Below are positions 43,663 through 50,792 of a DNA stretch of 50,792 nucleotides, piece by piece (position 1 is the first letter of the stretch; every line of letters begins with the position of its first letter). Under the pieces are notes generated by a model. The model was not told the DNA's origin. It saw only the letters and a program-made list of their open reading frames with translations, and did not search any database. The translations under genes were made by a program, and so were the position numbers. This DNA comes from Xenococcaceae cyanobacterium MO_167.B27 (lineage in GTDB: Bacteria > Cyanobacteriota > Cyanobacteriia > Cyanobacteriales > Xenococcaceae), in contig JASJCP010000015.1 in the NCBI GenBank assembly GCA_030065935.1, positions 1 through 50,792 on the forward strand, in the 5' to 3' direction.

Positions 43663-44535
43663 TTACACAGAGCGATCATAAAGGGTTGTCCATTCTGGAA
43701 ACTGGCGATCTAGGAGTTGGCATAGTTCCTCTGTCTGTTGGAGTAAGATAGGGCGTAGATAAGCAATGGCAGCTGGTGCTTGGCTCATATCTCGTTTGAC
43801 AGGTCGAGTCAACTTGCGGATATTTGCAGATAAAGATTGGGGCAGCAGTTTAGTTAAAATTGACCACATAGGAGTTTGTCGCAGCATAGCAACCAAAGGC
43901 GCACCAATGAACATGGGAACTTCCTCTTGCCCCACATTATATTTACCAATTTCTGGAACTTGAAAAGAAGAATCGACTTCTAGCCACTCAAAGATAGATT
44001 GCAGCATCTCAGTTTTATTGGCATTCAAAGACTCTAGAGTTAAAATAAAAACGCGATCGCGTCCGAAAAGTTCTAAATAGGGCTTAAGTTGCATGGCATA
44101 GTAGCCCACATTGGCAATATCGGGTTCATTTTGAATTGTCGATAACATATCCCGACCTTCTAAATATCGCTTAACCCTTTCCCAATAATGGCTTAATGCT
44201 CGCTCGACGGGGTCACGCATGATGTAAATAATCCGCGCTTCAGGACTAAAGGCTTTAATTCTAGCGGTAACTCCAGTGAATTCGGGGATTTTGCTATAAT
44301 TCGTAGATGATTCCCCAATAATCTTCGCGTTTCCTGCATCTTTAAACAAATTCAAGTAATCTTCCTCTGTTTTACAAATCCCCCGAGAAGGGTCTTTCCC
44401 TAAATCAGCAAAATATTGAGGTTCTTTAAACTGGCTCATATAAATTTCAGGGTGGGTTGCCAGATAATTATGGAGTGAGGAAGTTCCAGACTTCATGGCA
44501 CCGACTATGAAAAGGTTGGGAATCTTGATACTCAT
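43663..44535 (-). CDS. Sulfotransferase (PAPS-dependent), second of two
   Basis: 290 residues with the 5'-phosphosulfate loop IPNLFIVGAMKSGTSSLHNY, the 3'-phosphate motif RIIYIMRDPVERALSHYW, and YNVGQEEVP in the acceptor-side region. It belongs to the same broad family as the protein at 35.5-36.4 kb but is not a close copy, which suggests a different acceptor position. It has no membrane helix. It lies between the GH5 and DUF4114 genes and is probably transcribed alone. Confidence 0.87.
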   Translation of the reverse strand: MSIKIPNLFIVGAMKSGTSSLHNYLATHPEIYMSQFKEPQYFADLGKDPSRGICKTEEDYLNLFKDAGNAKIIGESSTNYSKIPEFTGVTARIKAFSPEARIIYIMRDPVERALSHYWERVKRYLEGRDMLSTIQNEPDIANVGYYAMQLKPYLELFGRDRVFILTLESLNANKTEMLQSIFEWLEVDSSFQVPEIGKYNVGQEEVPMFIGAPLVAMLRQTPMWSILTKLLPQSLSANIRKLTRPVKRDMSQAPAAIAYLRPILLQQTEELCQLLDRQFPEWTTLYDRSV

Positions 44536-44869
44536 CTTTTAATACCTATTATTTTTTAATTAAAAATTCTCGAACCATCTGTTTAAGAGCTAGTTTTGGT
44601 TTTCCGCCCCGACTTAAAATATCGGGGCTACCAACTGCGTTTAATTACCGTGTAATTAGCCCTAGCAAGTTTGATGTAGTGAGAGAAAGTACGCTAATCA
44701 ACCCCGTCCATTATATCCCTGGACTTTACAAGTCGCTACAGCAGATCGAACGCTACTTTGGTACATGATTTTTGATTGAATTTCTATAGTGTTTTTGCCA
44801 TCAAATCCTTACCTATGAAAGAGAATTGATATTGCACCATCGCTTTTCTCAATTCTCTTTCATTACAAC
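44536..44869. other. Intergenic region with two hairpins
   Basis: A 334-base gap. GCCCCGA/TCGGGGC pairs at 44606-44628, a structure resembling TnpB-element right ends. A strong terminator-like inverted repeat lies at 44815-44863. No reading frame is seen. Confidence 0.5.
44815..44863. terminator. Terminator-like 15-base inverted repeat after the DUF4114 gene
   Basis: ATGAAAGAGAATTGA (44815-44829) is perfectly complementary to TCAATTCTCTTTCAT (44849-44863) across a 19-base loop. It ends 7 bases from the stop of the large DUF4114 gene. The stem is AT-rich and lacks a clear T-run, so it could also be an mRNA-stabilising structure. Confidence 0.55.
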
Positions 44870-47800
44870 TTAAAACACAAAATTATTAGCATTATTCATG
44901 GCAGTAGCATTAACGTCTTGGAAAATAGCAAAATCAGAGTCGTTATATTGCATAACTGCATCTGCACCATTTTGCGTAAAGCTGACTTGACCACTACTGA
45001 GGGGATCTGATGCACCTAAAATGGCTGTCAGATCGATTTGGTCGCTGCCTACGGAGAAATCGGTAATAGTATCAACTCCTTCACCAGGAGAATTGAAAAC
45101 TAAAACATCGTTGCCATTGCCAGTGGTAATAGTATCGTTACCAGCAAAACCGATAATGCGATCGCTGATTCCAGAACCAACTAATGTATCTTCTTCTGTT
45201 GTCCCTTCAACCAAGTTTTGAGCGGTACTGACTGTTACCAAAGCGGTATCAGTTTTGCCCGCATCATTAATTCCGCGATAAACAAAGACATCAGTACCAG
45301 CAAATCCTGGAGCTGGAGTATAGGTAATAGTATCATCATCATTAATAATCGCAGTTCCATTGTCGGGTAATTCAGGAAAACCAACAGGTTGGAAACCAGT
45401 CTCTGTCAGATCGTTCCCCAAGACATCGATGGTAATAGCTGTATCTGCGGTAGTTGTCACGGAATCATCAAAAGCTAAACTGGTAGGTAAGCCACTCCAG
45501 TAAGATGCTGCCCCGATATGACCTCCTCCAGTAGTGCTAGTCACAATAATTGATTCGTCAGCAGTTACGGTAACATCACCAGATAAACCTTCAATTTGAT
45601 AAACTAAAAACTCAGAATCTCCCTCTACAGCAACTCCACCAGTAATAGTAGAATCGTTAACATTAACTGTAGCAGTGTTACGAGCAACGATATTTAATTT
45701 ACCAGGTCCTAATAAATCAATACTAGGAATTAAGATTTCTTGATTACCTGCATTGTCTGCCACTGGTAATACTAAGTTGAGTCCTGGTGCAGTATTGTTG
45801 TTAGCACTGGTCATCTGGTAAACATAGGCTGGCTTACTGGTTTCAATTAGTAAAGCATCACTATTAGAATATTCATCACCATCGAGTATGACAGTATCTC
45901 CTGCATTGAGAGTGGTAAAAGGATTAGATTCCCCTCGTAGATAGACTTCAGTATTGTCTTCGGTAGCGATAATAATTGGTCTTTCTAGTAAGTTAGCGTT
46001 AGAGGTAGCTTCCCCTTTAACTACAATGTATTTTGAGCCAATCAAATTGGTAGGAACAATCTGATCCACTCCAATATCTCTACCAGTGCCTACTGTTCCT
46101 GATAACCAAGAACCACTGTTGACCGCAATAGGTTTATCAGAGACAATTAGAGAACCTTGTAAGCTATTGGGTAGGCTCTGGTTGTCTTCAATATTTAAGC
46201 CCACGACGAAAGATTCATACTTGTCGAGAGTAACTTGACCTGGATAGCCATTAACAAATTCGACTCCTTCAGGAAGGTCTTGAAAAGAGACAACAGTATT
46301 ATCCTCCGATGCCATAACAGAGATAAAGTGAGACTTACGCCAAGCTTGTTGGGTATTAGTTACTAGATGTCCCGAACGAAACTCAGTTCCTAATGCTAAT
46401 TGACCTTTAGAGGATAGAGATAAACCTTGAACATAGGTTTGGTGACGTACATTGGCAAAGAAAGCCTGGTCTCCAGTCAGAATCAAACCTTCAGTTTTAT
46501 CAACTTGACCAACTTGGTTACTGTCCATGACCCCTAGAGAAGCATGACCTCTACCAGTACCGAAAGGAGCAGAACTCAGGTCAATAATAGCAGGAGAAGA
46601 TTTAGAAATAGTGATAGTTTCGTTGATGCCACCCGCTACTCCATTGGCACCATCAGCATTTTGAATCACCACTTGGAAAGGAGTTTCTTCATTAGTAGAT
46701 AGTACTAAATAATGGTCGCGAACATCCTCCTTGGCATATAGAGGTGGTAACAGGTGAACGGAGTCTAAAGTCCCAACATTATTCTCATTACTATTGCTAT
46801 TAAAGCCTTTGATAGTAACATCTACTGTCGCGGTATCAGTTTTACCCGTACTGTCTGTAATTGTATAAGTAAAACTATCAGTGGCAGTTTCACCTGCTTG
46901 CAAGCCATCAAATTGACCATTAGGATCGTAGATAATGCGGTCATTGACTTGGCTAACTAATCCCAGAGTCCCAGAGCTATCAAAACTAGTAAAGCTTATG
47001 GTGTCACCATCAAAATCATAGTCGTTACCAAGTAAGTCAGAAAGAGAAAGTGTAATCGCTGTATCTTTGAAGGTTAAATCTGAGTCATCGTTAGCAATAG
47101 GAGCATAATCTATCTCCAATTGAGGGTCTTTTTCATCTTCGTAGCCTGGAGCATACATGGAAGCTCCTTTTATACTGAAAATAGTATCATTATAGTCGCG
47201 ATCGCCACCAAAAAAGACATTAAGGTCTTCCATACCAATCACTGTCAGGTCATCAGTGCTGGTTTGATGCTCAATCATTTGTACTGCGTTGAGCATATTA
47301 GCACCTTTCATAGAGAAGAAAGGACGTTTTCCTTGGCTTTCATCCATAGTGGGATTACTTGCTACTTCTAATAAAGTTGTGTTAGGAACTAACATCAACC
47401 CATATCTACCCCCTGCGGTTAATTGAAAAGTTTTTGTGCCTTGATAACTTCCGCTGTTGAAATTAGGTTCCCAAGGAAAGTTACCGTCGAAGCGAGAGCC
47501 TTCCACTTGGTCTTGAAATATTACATGACCTTGGGTAGAGTTGGTCAAGGCTCTAGTAGCAGCTTCCTGAATAAATGCCAAAGAGCCAGACTCATATTGA
47601 TTCATTCCCTCTAAACTAAAGATACCCACTTCGCCTTTATACCAGCCACCGTCGAAGAGAAGATCGATCTCAACTTCACCAGATTCACCAATAGTCAAAT
47701 AGCCATCATCAAGAATGTTTTGTTTAGACTCTTCTCTAATCTGTTCGCCAATACTTGACATCCGAAAGTTTTTGCCAGGGTTGCGAACACTACCGTAATA

Positions 47801-48385
47801 AGGAGCATCCCCTGTAGCACCAATTACCTGAAACACGACTTCGTTATAGTCTCGGTCAGAGCCTGGTTGATCAACACGAACAGCCTCAAAACCAAAGGTT
47901 CCATTAATATCTAATGCTGCAAATTGTTGGGGAGAATCACCTATTGGATCAGGATTAGCTTCTGCAATTGAAAATAAAGGGAGTTTTCCAGATTGATTAT
48001 AACGTTCAGGATGGTCTGCAAGCTCTTGAATCGATGTATCCTGTATTAACATAAAACCAAATTGATCTCCAGCATTCATGGAGAAAGTTTTTACACCCAG
48101 GTATTCCCCTTTGTTGTAGTCACGTTCCCAGTGTAAAGCAGAACTGTATTTTGCACCTTCGGTGGAATCTGACATGACAACATAACCTTCATTGGAGTTG
48201 GTAAGGGCGCGTCTGGCAGCTTCTTGAATGTATGCAGTGGAGCCGAGACTGTATGTATCCATCCCCGCAAGATTATAAATAGCTAGTTCTCCTTGAAACC
48301 AACCACCATCAAAAATATATTCAAAAGTAAATTCTCCTGAATTTCCAACTGTAAAAATTCCATTATTAGATGTTGTAGTACTCAT
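44870..48385 (-). CDS. Large secreted protein with tandem DUF4114 and an RTX-like C-terminus
   Basis: 1171 residues. Two DUF4114 modules come first (about 1-210 and 210-430; FQGELAIYNLAGMDTY, FGFMLIQDTSIQEL, GSDRDYNEVVFQVIG; then YKGEVGIFSLEGMNQY). A cadherin/Big-like domain follows (about 435-545; PIANDDSDLTFKDTAITL, DSFTYTITDSTGKTDTATV). A region of about 390 residues resembles IgGFc-binding-type adhesin repeats (HLLPPLYAKEDVRDHYLVLS). A second Big-like domain (VLGNDLTETG, GFAGTDVFVYRGIND) and an RTX-like calcium-binding end (GFAGNDTITTGNGNDVLVF, DTITDFSVGSDQIDL) complete it. There is no signal peptide, so type I secretion is predicted. Probably a surface adhesin or matrix protein. Confidence 0.82.
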   Translation of the reverse strand: MSTTTSNNGIFTVGNSGEFTFEYIFDGGWFQGELAIYNLAGMDTYSLGSTAYIQEAARRALTNSNEGYVVMSDSTEGAKYSSALHWERDYNKGEYLGVKTFSMNAGDQFGFMLIQDTSIQELADHPERYNQSGKLPLFSIAEANPDPIGDSPQQFAALDINGTFGFEAVRVDQPGSDRDYNEVVFQVIGATGDAPYYGSVRNPGKNFRMSSIGEQIREESKQNILDDGYLTIGESGEVEIDLLFDGGWYKGEVGIFSLEGMNQYESGSLAFIQEAATRALTNSTQGHVIFQDQVEGSRFDGNFPWEPNFNSGSYQGTKTFQLTAGGRYGLMLVPNTTLLEVASNPTMDESQGKRPFFSMKGANMLNAVQMIEHQTSTDDLTVIGMEDLNVFFGGDRDYNDTIFSIKGASMYAPGYEDEKDPQLEIDYAPIANDDSDLTFKDTAITLSLSDLLGNDYDFDGDTISFTSFDSSGTLGLVSQVNDRIIYDPNGQFDGLQAGETATDSFTYTITDSTGKTDTATVDVTIKGFNSNSNENNVGTLDSVHLLPPLYAKEDVRDHYLVLSTNEETPFQVVIQNADGANGVAGGINETITISKSSPAIIDLSSAPFGTGRGHASLGVMDSNQVGQVDKTEGLILTGDQAFFANVRHQTYVQGLSLSSKGQLALGTEFRSGHLVTNTQQAWRKSHFISVMASEDNTVVSFQDLPEGVEFVNGYPGQVTLDKYESFVVGLNIEDNQSLPNSLQGSLIVSDKPIAVNSGSWLSGTVGTGRDIGVDQIVPTNLIGSKYIVVKGEATSNANLLERPIIIATEDNTEVYLRGESNPFTTLNAGDTVILDGDEYSNSDALLIETSKPAYVYQMTSANNNTAPGLNLVLPVADNAGNQEILIPSIDLLGPGKLNIVARNTATVNVNDSTITGGVAVEGDSEFLVYQIEGLSGDVTVTADESIIVTSTTGGGHIGAASYWSGLPTSLAFDDSVTTTADTAITIDVLGNDLTETGFQPVGFPELPDNGTAIINDDDTITYTPAPGFAGTDVFVYRGINDAGKTDTALVTVSTAQNLVEGTTEEDTLVGSGISDRIIGFAGNDTITTGNGNDVLVFNSPGEGVDTITDFSVGSDQIDLTAILGASDPLSSGQVSFTQNGADAVMQYNDSDFAIFQDVNATAMNNANNFVF

Positions 48386-48668
48386 GATTTTTAAATAATG
48401 TATTTATTTCTATACTCTTTAAATTTAAAAAAGTACTGTTTTTGTTAATGTTTGACTTATGTTTGTTTTCTTAATTATCTTTTGAAGATTCGATAAACTT
48501 AATTGACAGTAATATGAAGATTTGAAAAAGAATCCAGTTGATTAATGTTAATAAGAATCTGATTCCATAAACAATAAAAAAAAATAAACCAGTAATGGTT
48601 TATTTAAACACACACTATTTTTAGTAAATAATCAATGCTAAAACTATAAATATATATTAATAATAAAT

Positions 48669-49364
48669 TTAATAAGCTCCACTATTTTTAGTAAAAATTA
48701 AATTAATAGTTTTAAGTATTATTTTCAAATCATAAAATAAACTCCATTTTTCTTGATATCGTAAATCTAAGCTTACCACTTCCTCAAAATTATTAATTTG
48801 AGAACGTCCATTAACTTGCCATTCTCCAGTCAAACCAGGTTTCACATACAGACGTTGATAATGCTCTAAGGTATAGTTTGCTACCTCGCTCACCGTAGGT
48901 GGACGAGTACCAACAAGACTCATGTCTCCTTTTAGAATATTCCAAAATTGTGGAAATTCATCTAAGCTAGTTTTTCTCAAAAATTTACCAACTCTAGTGA
49001 TACGAGGGTCATTTTCATTTTTAAAGAAAGCACCCTGAACTTTATTCTCAACGCGATGTTTTAATTGTTCAGCATTAGATACCATTGAGCGAAACTTCCA
49101 AATCTTAAATTTTTTTCCTCTGTATCCGCAGCGAGTTTGAGTAAAGAAAATTGAGCCACGACTATCTAGCTTGATAGCAATAGCAATTGGAATAAATAAA
49201 ATACTTGTAATTAGCAATCCAGTAAAGGCTCCAATAATATCTAATAAACGTTTACCTTTGGAGTTTATGGAAGGATGTTGGGATAATTTATAGTTGATTT
49301 TTTGGTTGTGAATATTAAAAATAGTAACTAAGGATAATTTCTTGTTCATAAGAATGTAAGTCAT
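48669..49364 (-). CDS. Priming sugar transferase (bacterial polyprenyl-phosphate type)
   Basis: 231 residues. One membrane segment (about 42-62, IIGAFTGLLITSILFIPIAI) precedes the catalytic domain: KIWKFRSMVSNAE, DPRITRVGKFLRKTSLDEFP, QFWNILKGDMSLVGTRPP, YVKPGLTGEWQVNGRSQI. It moves a sugar-1-phosphate to undecaprenyl phosphate, the first step of the repeat unit. Only the C-terminal catalytic part is present, so it is a short WecP/RfbP-type form without the extra N-terminal helices. AGAAGA precedes the start. It follows the PssE-like gene by 96 bases. Confidence 0.9.
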   Translation of the reverse strand: MTYILMNKKLSLVTIFNIHNQKINYKLSQHPSINSKGKRLLDIIGAFTGLLITSILFIPIAIAIKLDSRGSIFFTQTRCGYRGKKFKIWKFRSMVSNAEQLKHRVENKVQGAFFKNENDPRITRVGKFLRKTSLDEFPQFWNILKGDMSLVGTRPPTVSEVANYTLEHYQRLYVKPGLTGEWQVNGRSQINNFEEVVSLDLRYQEKWSLFYDLKIILKTINLIFTKNSGAY

Positions 49365-49460
49365 TGTCTTCTTCTGTTATATAACTTGGGAATTTTAAGA
49401 AAAATTCCTTGCTAAATACTATTTGCCTAGGTATTGAGATAATAGTTTTGGGGCTACCAT

Positions 49461-50015
49461 TTAGAAGGCAATAGCCTCCTCTAAATAGGATGAGCCGATT
49501 AATTCTTCTAAAAGTTGTTCTTTTACGAAATCAGTTTCAAATCTTTCTTCTAAGGAAAAACTCAGCTGTGTGTAATATTCTGCTGGGGTTACTGGAATTT
49601 TCACTGCTACTGGCTCTGCTAAAAAACCAGCCAAATCATTTTGAGAATAAGCAATAGGAATTCCTTGCTTTTCCAGTTGAAGAGCTAATTCAATTTGATG
49701 ATCATCTACGTGTTCTTTGTTCCCAACTTGACGAGGAACTAAGATAAAAGGCTTATTAACTGAAGCTAGTAAATCTATAGTTCCTTCACCACAGTGGGCA
49801 ATGATCAATCGAGCTTTTTCTACTAAGCTCAAAAAATCAGTTTGCTTTAAGACTGAATAATTTTTTACTCCCTTCGGCACAATAGTGCAACTACCATACT
49901 GAATTACAATCTCTTCTTGTTCTGGTTGAATCAAGTTTTGAGTAATGAGTTTATCTATCCATGCCATGAGACGATTGAAAGGAAATTTTTCTGTACCTAC
50001 TGTGACTAAAATCAT
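49461..50015 (-). CDS. pssE: Glycosyltransferase catalytic subunit, Alg13/PssE type
   Basis: 184 residues beginning MILVTVGTEKFPFNRLMAWI, with IIAHCGEGTIDLLASVNKPF and ILVPRQVGNKEHVDDHQIEL, the C-terminal half of a GT28 enzyme as in Alg13, MurG and PssE. It binds the nucleotide sugar and needs the Alg14-like partner encoded just upstream for membrane docking. The pair adds the second sugar to the lipid-linked carrier. The gap to pssD is 50 bases. Confidence 0.85.
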   Translation of the reverse strand: MILVTVGTEKFPFNRLMAWIDKLITQNLIQPEQEEIVIQYGSCTIVPKGVKNYSVLKQTDFLSLVEKARLIIAHCGEGTIDLLASVNKPFILVPRQVGNKEHVDDHQIELALQLEKQGIPIAYSQNDLAGFLAEPVAVKIPVTPAEYYTQLSFSLEERFETDFVKEQLLEELIGSSYLEEAIAF

Positions 50016-50065
50016 GATGCTAATTACTGTTAATTTGTTGATAATTTTGCTATGGGATTAATACT

Positions 50066-50509
50066 CTACATACGAATTAATTGTGCTTTAGAATACTTAG
50101 CTGCTACTTGCGCCCATGACACATAAACTACATCGAGGAAAGGAAGAACTAATTTTGCCGATAAACTTAGTTCTTGAACCCGAGTAAAAGATTCAATAAA
50201 AGCAGTTTTTATTCCTGCTAATTTCCCCATAATGATAAATGGAACTGCTACTCCTGCTCCAGTAGATAAAATTAACTGTGGACATTCTTGTCTAATAACC
50301 TGCCAAGCTAGCCCAAAATTACGAATTAAATTCGGTAAATTCCGATTAGTAGGACTGTAAGCCCAATATACTTTTTCTTCATTCAAAATTAATTCGGTAG
50401 AAGATGTCTGAAAAGTCACCCAGCAACAATCGTGTTTTCTCCAAAAGTGATGTAATTTTAGTAAAGCTTGGAAATGACCACCAGTGGAACTAATCAGTAA
50501 AATTTTCAT
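50066..50509 (-). CDS. pssD: Glycosyltransferase membrane-anchor subunit, Alg14/PssD type
   Basis: 147 residues. The N-terminus MKILLISSTGGHFQALLKL and the later STGAGVAVPFIIMGKLAGIK and TAFIESFTRVQELSLSAK are Alg14/PssD signatures, the N-terminal half of a split GT28 fold. It recruits the catalytic subunit to the inner membrane and binds the lipid acceptor. It heads the pssD-pssE-sugar transferase group. Confidence 0.87.
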   Translation of the reverse strand: MKILLISSTGGHFQALLKLHHFWRKHDCCWVTFQTSSTELILNEEKVYWAYSPTNRNLPNLIRNFGLAWQVIRQECPQLILSTGAGVAVPFIIMGKLAGIKTAFIESFTRVQELSLSAKLVLPFLDVVYVSWAQVAAKYSKAQLIRM

Positions 50510-50792
50510 TTTTGACTTTTTGTTTTACTCTTGATTAGTTTTTAGTATCCTATGTTGAAGTTGAAGATCCTGTTCGTATAATTGTTTGACTTCTAGAAAT
50601 TATGTATAACTTGTGCATAATTGATATGTATAGCAATAGCCATAAAGCTTAGGACAATAGAACTCTTGCAAAAGTTTTTTATGGTATGATGGTGAATTAT
50701 TTTAATTTAATTTTTGCCGATAAAAATAATGGGAATTGAGAGATTTTTTGAGTGATTTTTAAAAAGGCGATCGCCAAAAATAAAAATTGACA
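50510..50792. other. Upstream region of pssD, no gene seen
   Basis: A 283-base AT-rich stretch to the window edge, with one GCGATCGC-like site at its end. No reading frame or repeat is recognised; it should hold the pssD promoter. Confidence 0.4.

Overview
The window comes from a cyanobacterium. It is AT-rich and scattered with the GCGATCGC octamer (HIP1). It carries cyanobacterial signature genes (an SpkB-type kinase, a one-helix high-light-inducible protein, cyanobacterial ClpS) and cyanobacterial heptamer repeats. A baeocyte-forming or other unicellular/colonial lineage is a guess only. All function calls are read from sequence motifs and recalled family knowledge; no search was run.

Layout. 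0-0.7 kb: N-terminus of an IS630-type transposase running off the left edge, an acetyltransferase relic and a structured palindromic insertion. 0.7-3.7 kb: a very AT-rich two-gene restriction-like unit (McrB-type AAA+ protein plus a McrC/LlaJI-like partner) with no methyltransferase beside it. 3.7-4.3 kb: the right end of a decayed TnpB element. 4.3-17.6 kb: mostly housekeeping genes (pheT, spkB, an hli gene of only 56 codons, clpS, gatD, an ABC-F ATPase, tRNA-Val(GAC), a PPC-domain secreted protein, an ABC exporter), broken near 14.5-15.0 kb by a structured non-coding stretch and an insertion-sequence remnant.

17.9-24.7 kb: an apparent minus-strand operon of a multidomain hybrid histidine kinase (FHA-PAS-GAF-GAF-HisKA-HATPase-REC-HPt), an overlapping REC-GAF response regulator and an HTH-NACHT (STAND) ATPase. 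25-37 kb and 43.6-50.5 kb: an extracellular polysaccharide locus. It has a Wzy-like polymerase, Wzz/Wzc-type chain-length protein, Wza-type export protein, Wzx-type flippase, glycosyltransferases (GT2, GT4, GT61 and a split Alg13/Alg14-type PssE/PssD pair), a priming sugar transferase and two sulfotransferases. Together these predict a sulfated exopolysaccharide made by the Wzx/Wzy route. Embedded in it are an orphan receiver protein, a secreted protein of unknown family, a receiver domain fused to a 2-oxoglutarate/Fe(II) dioxygenase, a secreted GH5 glycosidase with DUF4114 and RTX repeats, and a 1171-residue DUF4114 surface protein.

38.8-40.5 kb: an IS607-type element with an intact TnpB and a gutted recombinase. 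A solo copy of its left end lies at 14.85 kb. The main working hypothesis is that the kinase, regulator and STAND protein control the adjacent sulfated-polysaccharide genes, as recalled for the synechan (xss) cluster of Synechocystis. The receiver-dioxygenase fusion is the least expected protein architecture in the window.
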